Positions 40,660 through 48,777 of a stretch of 64,000 nucleotides of DNA are shown piece by piece. The stretch is from Bradyrhizobium rifense (GTDB lineage: Bacteria > Pseudomonadota > Alphaproteobacteria > Rhizobiales > Xanthobacteraceae), in assembly GCF_008123425.1 (NCBI RefSeq), contig NZ_VSSS01000041.1, positions 186,309-250,308 on the forward strand, given 5' to 3'. Positions within the stretch are counted from its first letter, which is position 1. Each line of letters opens with the position of its first letter. Under the pieces are notes generated by a model. That model was not told where the DNA came from and did no database searches. It saw only the letters and a program-made list of their open reading frames with translations. A program made the position numbers and the translations under genes.

Positions 40660-41678
40660 TGAAAGAGTTTACGCCGGCTCCGGATTCAGCCTCGATCGTC
40701 TCCGTCACCGACCGCGTCAAGCCGGTTGCGCTCGGCATGGGCGTGACCTCGGTGCATTTCCTTGGCCCCCGCGCGGCCTTCGTTGGCAGTGAGGAGAACG
40801 TCGCGTTCGTCGACGCCAAGGGCGAGATCAGCACCGTCGCCGTTCACAGCGGCGGCATTCTCTCGGCCGCCTCAGACGGCAAGCGCCTTGTGATGGGCGG
40901 CGACGACGGCAAGGTCGTCGCGCTCGACGCCAGGGGCGAGGTGACGCTGCTCGCCACCGATCCGAAGCGGCGCTGGATCGACGCGGTGGCGCTGCATCCG
41001 GATGGTGCCTACGCCTGGTCGGCCGGCAAGACCGCGACCGTCAAGAGCGGCAAGGCCGAGGAAAAATCGCTCGAAGTGCCCTCGACCGTCGGCGGCCTCG
41101 CATTCGCGCCGAAGGGGCTGCGGCTCGCGATCGCCCATTATAACGGCGCGACGCTGTGGTTTCCCAACATGGAGGGATCAGCCGAATTCCTGCCCTGGGC
41201 CGGCTCGCATCTCGGCGTCACCTTCAGCCCGGACAACAAATTCCTGGTCACCACCATGCACGAGGCGGCGCTGCACGGCTGGCGGCTCGCCGATAACCGG
41301 CATATGCGCATGACCGGCTATCCCGGCCGCGTCCGCTCGATGTCCTGGAGCGCGGGTGGCAAGGGGTTGGCGACTTCGGGTGCCGACACCGTCATCATCT
41401 GGCCGTTCGCCAGCAAGGACGGTCCGATGGGCAAGGAGCCTGCGATGCTCGCGCCGCTGCAGGCGCGCGTCGCCGTGGTCGCCTGCCACCCGAAGAACGA
41501 CATCTTCGCCGCCGGCTACAGCGACGGCACCGTGCTGATGGTGCGGTTGGAGGATGGCGCGGAGATCCTGGTCCGCCGCAACGGCACCCCGCCGGTCGCC
41601 GGGCTCGCCTGGAACGCCAAGGGCACGCTGCTGGCCTTCGCCGACGAAAATGGGGACGGCGGCCTGCTGGAGCTTTGA
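40659..41678 (+). CDS. WD40-repeat protein next to CobW chaperone
   Basis: 339 residues, ATG overlapping the CobW stop by one base (TGATG). Repeating segments such as LGVTFSPDNKFLVTTMHEAA, VRSMSWSAGGKGLATSGAD, VAVVACHPKNDIFAAGYSDG and VAGLAWNAKGTLLAFADENG fit a seven-bladed WD40 propeller. No catalytic domain or signal peptide is present, so it is likely a cytosolic scaffold. Coupling to the CobW gene suggests it helps that chaperone or its client. Confidence 0.88.
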   Translation: MKEFTPAPDSASIVSVTDRVKPVALGMGVTSVHFLGPRAAFVGSEENVAFVDAKGEISTVAVHSGGILSAASDGKRLVMGGDDGKVVALDARGEVTLLATDPKRRWIDAVALHPDGAYAWSAGKTATVKSGKAEEKSLEVPSTVGGLAFAPKGLRLAIAHYNGATLWFPNMEGSAEFLPWAGSHLGVTFSPDNKFLVTTMHEAALHGWRLADNRHMRMTGYPGRVRSMSWSAGGKGLATSGADTVIIWPFASKDGPMGKEPAMLAPLQARVAVVACHPKNDIFAAGYSDGTVLMVRLEDGAEILVRRNGTPPVAGLAWNAKGTLLAFADENGDGGLLEL

Positions 41679-41708
41679 TCTGTCATCATTCCGGCCGTAT
41701 AGGGAATC

Positions 41709-42425
41709 ATGCGGTTCCTGACGACCTTCCAGCTCGCTGATTTTGCCGACACGCTGGTCAGCCTGTTCACGGCCTTCGTGCTGGGCACGCTGATCGGCGC
41801 CGAGCGGCAATACCGGCAGCGCACCGCGGGCCTGCGCACCAACGTGCTGGTCGCGGTCGCGGCCGCCGCCTTCGTCGATCTTGCCATGCATCTGATGGGT
41901 GCCGACGGCGCGGTTCGGGTGATCGCCAATGTCGTCACTGGCATCGGCTTCCTCGGCGCCGGCGTCATCATGAGGCAGGGCATGGACGTGCGCGGGCTCA
42001 ACACCGCGGCGACGCTGTGGGCCTCTGCCGCGGTCGGCTCCTGCGCCGGGGCCGACATGGTCGCACAGGCAGCGGCGCTGACCGTGTTCGTCATCGCCGG
42101 CAACACCATGCTGCGCCCCCTGGTCAACGCCATCAACCGCATCCCGCTGAATGAGAAGACCTCTGAGGCGACCTACTATTTCAAGCTCGCGGTCGCGACC
42201 GACGCGTTGCCCGACATGCGCGACCGCCTCGTCGACAAGCTCGAGGCGGCGAAATATCAGGTGGCCGACATCAAAATCGTCGAGATCGGCGACGATATTC
42301 TGGAGATCGTCGCAAAGCTGGTTGCGTCCGCGGTCGATCCGAACGAGCTCAACGCGGCGGCGACCGATCTCCAGCACCTGCCCGGCGTGCGCCACGCCAC
42401 CTGGGAAGTCAGCACCACAGACTGA
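41709..42425 (+). CDS. MgtC/SapB family membrane protein
   Basis: 238 residues. The N-terminal part has four to five helices with the family motif GTLIGAERQYRQRTAGLRTN (about 26-45) and GIGFLGAGVIMRQG (about 79-92). The C-terminal 85 residues form an ACT-like cytosolic domain (YYFKLAVATDALPDMRDRL onward). MgtC proteins are linked to magnesium limitation, acid and phosphate homeostasis. It lies 30 bases after the WD40 gene and may be co-transcribed, but no functional link to zinc is established. Confidence 0.9.
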   Translation: MRFLTTFQLADFADTLVSLFTAFVLGTLIGAERQYRQRTAGLRTNVLVAVAAAAFVDLAMHLMGADGAVRVIANVVTGIGFLGAGVIMRQGMDVRGLNTAATLWASAAVGSCAGADMVAQAAALTVFVIAGNTMLRPLVNAINRIPLNEKTSEATYYFKLAVATDALPDMRDRLVDKLEAAKYQVADIKIVEIGDDILEIVAKLVASAVDPNELNAAATDLQHLPGVRHATWEVSTTD

Positions 42426-42526
42426 GTGTGGCGTTTTGGCACGCTGACACCCGGTTCCCGGCTTGCCGGGCATGGAACCGCGGTCGGAGAACTTCGTTGA
42501 TCCCGCGGACAAAGGCGGTGATCGAC

Positions 42527-42859
42527 ATGCCCGGCCAGAATGAAAACCGTAGACTGAAGCTCGACCTCACAATTGCCTGCTCGCTGTTCGCAGCAGGCGT
42601 CGTGGTGTCAGTGATGTCCCTCGCCCAAATCCGCGCCGAGAGCCGGCTGGAGCTGGCGCAGGCAACGCAGCCGCTGCAGGGCACGCCGTCCAACGACCAG
42701 AGCAAGACGCCGGCCGAAGCCAAGCCCGGCGGCGACCGGCCGACCACGCCGGCCCCCGAGCCGGCGCGCCCCGATCCGCAGACCCAGGGCGCGGCGACCA
42801 AGCCGGCCCTGCCGCCGGCCCCGGCCGAGAAGGTCGCGCCGCCGATCAAGGAGAAGTAG
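42527..42859 (+). CDS. Hypothetical single-pass membrane protein with Pro-rich tail
   Basis: 110 residues from the ATG at 42527; an upstream in-frame start at 42428 is less plausible because of the odd extra sequence. One membrane helix (about 14-34, LTIACSLFAAGVVVSVMSLA) is followed by a long Pro-, Ala- and Lys-rich tail of low complexity. No family is recognised. Such proteins in the envelope often act as spacers. Confidence 0.55.
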   Translation: MPGQNENRRLKLDLTIACSLFAAGVVVSVMSLAQIRAESRLELAQATQPLQGTPSNDQSKTPAEAKPGGDRPTTPAPEPARPDPQTQGAATKPALPPAPAEKVAPPIKEK

Positions 42860-42962
42860 CCCCCAGGGCAACCTATTGTGACGCGCATTTTACGATCGAT
42901 GCCGATTCTACGATCTCGCCTCGGCGCACGACCCGCTCCATAATCTGTCGCACCAACGACAG

Positions 42963-43715
42963 ATGGGGTCCTCCATGAAGATCGAAGACGTCCGCCGCAC
43001 CGCTTATTCGATGCCGCTCACCAACCCGTCATTCCCGCCGGGGCCATATCGCTTCTTCGACCGCGAATACTTCATCATCACTTACAGGACCGATCCCGAA
43101 GCCCTTGCGGCCGTGGTGCCCGAGCCGCTTGAGGTGACGGAGCCGGTGGTGAAATACGAGTTCATCCGCATGCCCGACTCGACCGGCTTCGGTAACTACA
43201 CCGAAACCGGGCAGGTGATCCCGGTCCGCTTCAAGGGCGAGGAGGGCGCCTACACTCACGCGATGTATCTGGACGACGAGGCTCCGATTGCCGGCGGCCG
43301 CGAGCTCTGGGGATTTCCGAAGAAGCTCGCAAGACCGAAGATCGAGGTCGAAACCGACGTGCTCGTCGGCTCGCTGCACTACGGCTCGGTGCTCTGCGCT
43401 TCGGCAACGATGGGTTACAAGCACCGCAAGGTCGACCACGACACGGTGCTTAAGTCGATGGCGGCGCCAAACTTCATCCTGAAGATCATCCCGCATGTCG
43501 ACGGCAGCGCGCGGATCTGCGAGCTGGTGCGTTTTCATCTCGATGACGTCGTGCTGAAGGAAGCATGGACCGGCCCTGCCGCACTCGGCCTGTTTCCCCA
43601 CGCACTCTGTGACGTCGCTCGCTTGCCGGTGCGCGAGGTGATCTCGGCGCTGCATTTCAAGGCGGACCTGACGCTAGGGCTCGGCAGCGTGGCGTTCGAT
43701 TACATGGCCAAGTAA
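42963..43715 (+). CDS. adc: Acetoacetate decarboxylase
   Basis: 250 residues. The Schiff-base lysine pair is in ELWGFPKKLARPKIE (about 113-127), as in the clostridial enzyme. Other family parts are YRFFDREYFIITYRTDPEAL near the N-terminus and RICELVRF near 182. It converts acetoacetate to acetone and CO2, or acts on a related oxo acid, since the family also has other activities. A start at 42975 (MKIEDVRR) is also possible. Confidence 0.9.
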   Translation: MGSSMKIEDVRRTAYSMPLTNPSFPPGPYRFFDREYFIITYRTDPEALAAVVPEPLEVTEPVVKYEFIRMPDSTGFGNYTETGQVIPVRFKGEEGAYTHAMYLDDEAPIAGGRELWGFPKKLARPKIEVETDVLVGSLHYGSVLCASATMGYKHRKVDHDTVLKSMAAPNFILKIIPHVDGSARICELVRFHLDDVVLKEAWTGPAALGLFPHALCDVARLPVREVISALHFKADLTLGLGSVAFDYMAK

Positions 43716-43773
43716 ACACTGGCCAAGTAACCTGGCGAAGTAACGAAGGACCAAAGCGGGCCGCGAAACGAAA

Positions 43774-43796
43774 ATGCCCGGCGCGAGGCCGGGCAT
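43774..43796 (-). terminator. Terminator of the homospermidine synthase gene
   Basis: Perfect 9-bp stem ATGCCCGGC / GCCGGGCAT with a 5-base loop. On the minus strand it is followed by TTTCGTTTCG. It lies about 25 bases after the stop of the homospermidine synthase gene. Confidence 0.7.
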
Positions 43797-43820
43797 CACG
43801 ATCGATCAGGCGTCGCGCCC

Positions 43821-45263
43821 TCACCGCACCAGAATATTCCGGAACTGCCAGGGATCGCTGGTGTCGATGTCTTCCGGAAACAGTCCTGGACGATCCGTCA
43901 ACGGCGTCCAGTCGGTGTAGAAACCCTTCACCGGGCCGAGATACGGCAGCTGGATTTCCAGCAGACGATCGAAATCCATCTCGTCGGCTTCGACGATGCC
44001 TTCCTTCGGGTTTTCCAGCGCCCACACCATGCCGCCGAGCACGGCGGAGGTCACCTGCAGGCCGGTTGCGTTCTGATAGGGCGCGAGCTTGCGGGTCTCC
44101 TCGATCGAGAGCTGCGAGCCGTACCAATAGGCATTGTTGTCGTGGCCGAACAGCAACACGCCGAGCTCGTCGATGCCGTCGACGATTTCGTTCTCGTCGA
44201 GGATGTGATGCTTTTCCTGCATCTTGGCGGCGCGGCCGAACATTTCATGCAGCGACAGCACGGCATCGTCGGCCGGGTGATAGGCATAGTGGCAGGTCGG
44301 CCGATAGACCGCCTTGCCCGATGCGTCACGCACCGTGAAGTAATCGGAGATCGAGATCGACTCGTTGTGGGTGACGAGGAAGCCGTATTGCGCGCCGCGG
44401 GTCGGGCACCAGGTGCGCACGCGCGTATTGGCGCCGGGCTGCATCAGATAGATGGCAGCGCCGCAGCCGGCTTCGTGGGTGTGCGCATTCTCGGGCATCC
44501 ATTTTTCATGGGTGCCCCAGCCGAGCTCGGACGGCTGCACGCCTTCCGACAGGAAGCCTTCCACCGACCAGGTGTTGACGAAGACATCCGGCTCTTTCGG
44601 CTTCTTGGCGCGCTGGGTGTCGCGTTCGGCGATATGGATGCCCTTGATGCCGGCCTGCCGCATCAAGTCAGCCCATTCGGCCTTGGTCTTCGGCTTGGGG
44701 GCATTGAGCTTCAGGTCGGCCGCGACATTGAGCAGCGCCTGCTTGACGAAAAACGAGACCATGCCGGGATTGGCGCCACAGCAGGAGACGGCCGTCGTAG
44801 AGCCCGCCGGGCGCGCCTTCTTGGCGGCCAGCGTCACTTCGCGCAGCGCGTAGTTCGAGCGCGCTTCCGGGCCCTTCGAGGCATCGAAATAGAAGCCGAG
44901 CCAGGGCTCGTTGACGGTGTCGATATAGAGCGCGCCAAGCTCGTTGCAGAGCTCCATGATGTCGGTCGAACCGGTGTCGACCGAGAGGTTGACGCAAAAG
45001 CCCTGGCCGCCGCCTTCGGTGAGAAGCGGGGTCAGCAATTCGCGGTAATTGTCTTTGGTCACGGCCTTCTGGATGAAGCGCACATTCTGCTTCTCGCAAT
45101 GGGCCTTGCGGCCCTCGTCCTTGGGATCGATCACGGTGACGCGCGACTTGTCGTAATCGAGATGCCGCTCGATCATCGGCAGCGTGCCTTTGCCGATGGA
45201 GCCGAAGCCGACCATGACGATGGGACCAGTGATCTTCGCGTAGATCTGCGAGGGGTGGCTCAT
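43821..45263 (-). CDS. hss: Homospermidine synthase
   Basis: 480 residues from ATG at 45263 (GGAG upstream); an earlier in-frame start at 45296 is less likely. The N-terminal NAD-binding motif is IVMVGFGSIGKGTLPM (about 15-30). Family stretches include NLSVDTGSTDIMELCNELGA, YIDTVNEPW, CCGANPGMVSFFVKQAL and HEAGCGAAIYLMQPG. It makes sym-homospermidine from two putrescines using NAD as an internal redox cofactor, the main polyamine route in rhizobia. Putrescine can come from the ornithine decarboxylase encoded at 46568-47710. Confidence 0.95.
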   Translation of the reverse strand: MSHPSQIYAKITGPIVMVGFGSIGKGTLPMIERHLDYDKSRVTVIDPKDEGRKAHCEKQNVRFIQKAVTKDNYRELLTPLLTEGGGQGFCVNLSVDTGSTDIMELCNELGALYIDTVNEPWLGFYFDASKGPEARSNYALREVTLAAKKARPAGSTTAVSCCGANPGMVSFFVKQALLNVAADLKLNAPKPKTKAEWADLMRQAGIKGIHIAERDTQRAKKPKEPDVFVNTWSVEGFLSEGVQPSELGWGTHEKWMPENAHTHEAGCGAAIYLMQPGANTRVRTWCPTRGAQYGFLVTHNESISISDYFTVRDASGKAVYRPTCHYAYHPADDAVLSLHEMFGRAAKMQEKHHILDENEIVDGIDELGVLLFGHDNNAYWYGSQLSIEETRKLAPYQNATGLQVTSAVLGGMVWALENPKEGIVEADEMDFDRLLEIQLPYLGPVKGFYTDWTPLTDRPGLFPEDIDTSDPWQFRNILVR

Positions 45264-45311
45264 GGGATGGGTTCTCCGGAACGTGCTGGCGGACAAGGGG
45301 TGAGGGGTGGC

Positions 45312-45701
45312 TCAGGCGCTTCGGCGCTTGGCGGTGACTTCGATTTCGACCTTCATCTCGGGCTTGGCGAGGGCGCTGACGACCAGCAAGGTCGCAGCCG
45401 GCCTGATGTCACCGAGAACCTCGCCGCAGACGGCGAAGTGGGCGTCAATGTAGTTTGCGTCAGTGACGTAGTAGGTCGCACGGACGATATCGGCCATCTC
45501 GAATCCGCCCTCCTTCAGGGCGGTTGCGATGGTCTTGAAGCAGTTGCGTGACTGGCTCGTGACATCGGCCGGCATCGTCATCGTCGTGTAGTCATAGCCG
45601 GTGGTTCCCGCGACGAAGGCGAAATCGCCGTCGATCACGGCGCGGCTGTAGCCGACGCTCTTCTCGAGGGGGGAGCCGGTGGAAATCAGGCGACGGGACA
45701 T
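45312..45701 (-). CDS. RidA family protein (YjgF/UK114)
   Basis: 129 residues, one RidA domain. Visible parts are GYSRAVIDGDFAFVAGTTGYD near the start, then CFKTIATALKEGGFEMADIVRATYYV and the end VSALAKPEMKVEIEVTA. In place of the usual catalytic Arg motif (NPGARP-type) it has IRPAATLLVVSALAKPEMKVE; the Arg is kept (about 107). RidA proteins hydrolyse reactive enamines and imines. It lies between hss and a GNAT gene on the same strand. Confidence 0.88.
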   Translation of the reverse strand: MSRRLISTGSPLEKSVGYSRAVIDGDFAFVAGTTGYDYTTMTMPADVTSQSRNCFKTIATALKEGGFEMADIVRATYYVTDANYIDAHFAVCGEVLGDIRPAATLLVVSALAKPEMKVEIEVTAKRRSA

Positions 45702-45848
45702 GGGTTCGGCCTCGACTGAAAGCGGGAATTTCGTGGGTTAAAGGGCGTTTCTGGGGCTCACGCAACCCCAAACGAATAGAGCTTATCGGAGGCGCAGTCG
45801 GACGAAGCCGCTGAGCGCGGCTTCGGTGGTCGCCATCATGGCTATCCC

Positions 45849-46436
45849 TTAGGCCGCGTGCGCTTGGAGGGCGCGAACTACCCTCCGTTTGGGCAGGGCG
45901 GCGCCGGTCGGGACGATCATTCCCTCGGCGCCATCCAGCGCACCGGCCTGGAATTCGATCGCCAGGAGGCGGTCTCGCTCGAACAGGCCGGGCAGCACCA
46001 GCGCGCCGGTCTTCTCGGGCGAGAAGCCGAAACGGGCGTAGTAGGGCGCATCGCCGAGCAGGATCACGGCGGCATGCCCGCGCGCCCGGGCGGCGGCCAG
46101 CGCTTGTTGCATCAGCGCGGCGCCGATCCCGAGCTCGCGGCAGGCAGGGTCCACCGCCAAGGGTCCGAGGACCAGAGCGGGCCTGCCTCCGGCGCTGACG
46201 TGCCACAGCCGCACGGTTCCCACGAGTGTCCCCTCGCGCACTGCCGACAGGGCAAGGCCTGCGGCAGGTGCACGTCCGTCGCGCAGGCGCTCGCAGGTGC
46301 GGCCATGGCGGTCTTCGCCAAAGCTGGCATCCAGCAGTGCTTCACGCATCGTGACGTCGACAGCACGTTCCGCACGGATCGCGAACGGAGCGGCTTTCGA
46401 AGTGAGGGCGACTTGTGGCTTCCGAAAAGCAGTCAT
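45849..46436 (-). CDS. GNAT family N-acetyltransferase, YhbS-like
   Basis: 195 residues. The acetyl-CoA loop is ACRELGIGAALMQQAL (about 99-114), preceded by LVLGPLAVDP and followed by ILLGDAPYYARFGFSPEKTG, the YhbS-type pattern. The substrate is unknown. Its position between the ornithine decarboxylase and hss genes could suggest polyamine acetylation, but nothing in the sequence proves it. A 9-bp hairpin at 45803-45825 lies downstream. Confidence 0.85.
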   Translation of the reverse strand: MTAFRKPQVALTSKAAPFAIRAERAVDVTMREALLDASFGEDRHGRTCERLRDGRAPAAGLALSAVREGTLVGTVRLWHVSAGGRPALVLGPLAVDPACRELGIGAALMQQALAAARARGHAAVILLGDAPYYARFGFSPEKTGALVLPGLFERDRLLAIEFQAGALDGAEGMIVPTGAALPKRRVVRALQAHAA

Positions 46437-46514
46437 GGCGCGTCAGTCCCCGCTTGAGCTGACGTGCGCGCGGCACGCCAGTCCAAGGCGTCGTCAGAAT
46501 GGCAATGTCAGGAA

Positions 46515-46536
46515 GGGAGCCGGCGGACCGGCTCCC
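46515..46536 (-). terminator. Probable terminator after the ornithine decarboxylase gene
   Basis: Perfect 9-bp stem GGGAGCCGG / CCGGCTCCC with a 4-base loop, 30 bases after the stop. The following minus-strand bases (TTCCTGACATT) are only weakly T-rich. Confidence 0.55.
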
Positions 46537-46567
46537 GGGTTCGTCTGGCCTCTGAAAAAGAGGCTGC

Positions 46568-47710
46568 TTAGATGTGGTATGTCCTCAGCGGCGGGATGCC
46601 GTTGAACGCCACCGCTGAGTAGGTCGACGTATAGGCCCCGGTGCCTTCGATCAGCAGCTTGTCGCCGATCTCGAGCGTCACCGGAAGCGGATACGGGTTC
46701 TTCTCGTACAGCACGTCGGCGCTGTCGCAGGTCGGGCCCGCGAGCACGCACGGGGTCATGTCCGCACCGTCATGCGGGGTGCGGATGGCGTAGCGGATCG
46801 ACTCGTCCATGGTCTCGGCGAGACCGCCGAACTTGCCGATGTCCAGATAGACCCAGCGCACCTCGTCCTCGTCGCTCTTCTTCGAGATGAGCACGACCTC
46901 GGATTCGATGATGCCGGCGTTACCCACCATGCCGCGGCCCGGCTCGATGATGGTCTCCGGAATCTGGTTGCCGAAGTGCTTGCGCAGCGCCCGGAAGATC
47001 GAGCGGCCGTAGGTCACGACCGGCGGCACGTCCTTCAGGTACTTGGTCGGGAAGCCGCCGCCCATGTTGACCATGGTCAGGTTGATGCCGCGCTCGGCGC
47101 AGTCGCGGAACACCTGCGAGGCCATCGCCAGCGCACGGTCCCACGCCTTCACCTTGCGCTGCTGCGAGCCGACATGGAAGGAGATGCCGCACGGCTCCAG
47201 GCCCAGGCGCTTGGCGACGTCGAGCACCTCGACGGCCATTTCCGGGTCGCAGCCGAACTTGCGCGACAGCGGCCACTCGGCGCCGGCGCAGTCATAGAGG
47301 ATGCGGCAGAACACCTTCGCGCCGGGAGCGGCACGGGCGACCTTCTCGACTTCGGCGGCGCAATCGACCGCAAACAGGCGAATGCCGAGCGCGAAGGCGC
47401 GCGCGATGTCGCGCTCCTTCTTGATCGTGTTGCCGAAGGAGATGCGGTCGGGCGTCGCACCCGCAGCCAGCGCCATCTCGATCTCGGCGACGGTCGCGGT
47501 GTCGAAGCAGGAGCCCATGGAGGCCAGCAGCGCCAGCACTTCCGGCGCCGGGTTCGCCTTGACGGCATAGAACACGCGGCTGTCGGGCAGCGCCTTGGCA
47601 AAGGTCTGGTAATTGTCGCGCACGACTTCGAGGTCGACCACGAGGCAAGGCTCGGTGTCCCGGCCCTCGCTGCGGCGGTTGCGCAGGAATTCCTGAATAC
47701 GTTCGGTCAT
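46568..47710 (-). CDS. Ornithine decarboxylase (group IV, alanine-racemase fold)
   Basis: 380 residues, PLP enzyme of the eukaryotic-type ODC family. The cofactor Lys 51 is in FYAVKANPAPEVL. Other features are GISFHVGSQ (about 175-183), the phosphate-binding glycines in NMGGGFP, EPGRGMV and the active-site Cys in GPTCDSADVL (about 327). It makes putrescine from ornithine, and some members also act on lysine. It supplies putrescine for homospermidine synthase downstream. A long 5' region that may hold an RNA leader precedes it. Confidence 0.93.
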   Translation of the reverse strand: MTERIQEFLRNRRSEGRDTEPCLVVDLEVVRDNYQTFAKALPDSRVFYAVKANPAPEVLALLASMGSCFDTATVAEIEMALAAGATPDRISFGNTIKKERDIARAFALGIRLFAVDCAAEVEKVARAAPGAKVFCRILYDCAGAEWPLSRKFGCDPEMAVEVLDVAKRLGLEPCGISFHVGSQQRKVKAWDRALAMASQVFRDCAERGINLTMVNMGGGFPTKYLKDVPPVVTYGRSIFRALRKHFGNQIPETIIEPGRGMVGNAGIIESEVVLISKKSDEDEVRWVYLDIGKFGGLAETMDESIRYAIRTPHDGADMTPCVLAGPTCDSADVLYEKNPYPLPVTLEIGDKLLIEGTGAYTSTYSAVAFNGIPPLRTYHI

Positions 47711-48386
47711 AGCACTCTCCCAAACGGCCCAGCGACGGGGATCCGTTCAAAAAATGACGTCGGATAAGAGCGCTCCGGCCAGATCACGCGATGGAGGCGT
47801 GACGAGCCAAAGACTCACATCAGACTGTGCTGCCGTGGATTGGTTGGGAATTTTCCCGCCCGCACACCTGGCAATGAAGGACAAGCCTTTTCAGTAGCCC
47901 GCGCCGGCGTTGGACTGCCGGTAGAGACCAAAAAAGCCCGATCCGTCGTTGCTTTAAGTCGCGTCCCCCGTTGAGAGCGGAGTGCGCCGGTTCGCCTCCG
48001 GCTGCCAGTCACGGTTGCAAAAAGTGAAGTCACCTTCGACAAGGCATCTCTTTGAGAGAGATGCTGGACGCTCCGGGTTTGCTTTCGTCTTCCACCTTAT
48101 GAAGGCTTCCGACTTCCGCACTTCCGAAGAGCCCCTCGGCTTCTTCACCCCTTGGCGGCTGTCCGGCCTCTTGTCCGGATACCTACCGACTGACACACGA
48201 CCACAGGCACGTGCGAAATTGGGCAAGAGCGCACATAAGGGTTTTGACTCAGCTTCGCAAGATTTTTTTTAGGCTGAGGACAGAATTGCCTAACATCTGC
48301 TTGCGCAGTGTTGCGCGCGCGACGCGGAAGATGAACGCGCGTTAAGTTTTCTGTGCCGCGCGCGTGACTCTCGCGCGCGTGAGGCG
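47711..48386 (-). promoter_or_regulatory. Long 5' region of the ODC gene, candidate speF-type leader RNA
   Basis: About 675 bases without a convincing gene, upstream of the ODC gene on the minus strand. A perfect hairpin GCATCTCT / AGAGATGC (5-base loop) lies at about 48044-48064. A stretch at about 47980-48030 contains TTTGCAACCGTGACTGGCAG and looks conserved-RNA-like, and a TTTTTT run follows near 47930. The Rfam speF motif is a known leader upstream of ODC genes in alphaproteobacteria. Assignment here is by gene context and general look only. An open frame (48226-47954) crosses the region but its translation has no recognised family. Confidence 0.45.
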
Positions 48387-48647
48387 TCAGCGGCGCTTGA
48401 AGAACGGCTCGACGCGCTGAGCGGCGCGGATGAAGGCTGTCATCACGAGCACGCCGAGTGCGAACAGCACGGCCTGCAGGATGTGCGCGCCCTGGTCGCC
48501 GAGCCCGAACAGGATCGCGAGCGCCCAGCCGCCGGCAAATGCCGCGCCGAACACCTCGGCGCCGATCAGGATGGCGGCGCTGATGACGGTGATGACGCTC
48601 GGCCAGACGATCTGACGGGACGACGAGGAAGGCGCGTTCATGGGCAT
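48387..48647 (-). CDS. Small two-helix membrane protein, unknown
   Basis: 86 residues (start 48647; a second ATG at 48641). A polar N-terminus (MPMNAPSSSSRQ) is followed by two hydrophobic helices (about 14-50 and 55-73), then the basic end RAAQRVEPFFKRR. No family is recognised. It is divergent from the M3 peptidase gene, with 130 bases between the starts. Confidence 0.65.
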   Translation of the reverse strand: MPMNAPSSSSRQIVWPSVITVISAAILIGAEVFGAAFAGGWALAILFGLGDQGAHILQAVLFALGVLVMTAFIRAAQRVEPFFKRR

Positions 48648-48777
48648 TGGGGTCCGTGGCTTCGAGGGCCGCAATCTCCCCGAAAAGGCGGGCGGGAGCA
48701 AGGCCAAATGGCTCAAAAAAGCCCCATCGCGTGCTATAGCTGGCCCCAACAATCGAGCCAGAAAAACGAGACCAGCG

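Noticed and set aside
45783..45839. 18-codon frame just downstream of the GNAT gene
   Set aside because: Too short to support; the region also forms a 9-bp hairpin that may be a terminator.
47954..48226. 90-codon minus-strand frame in the ODC leader
   Set aside because: More likely RNA structure than protein: no family, and it crosses the candidate leader RNA.
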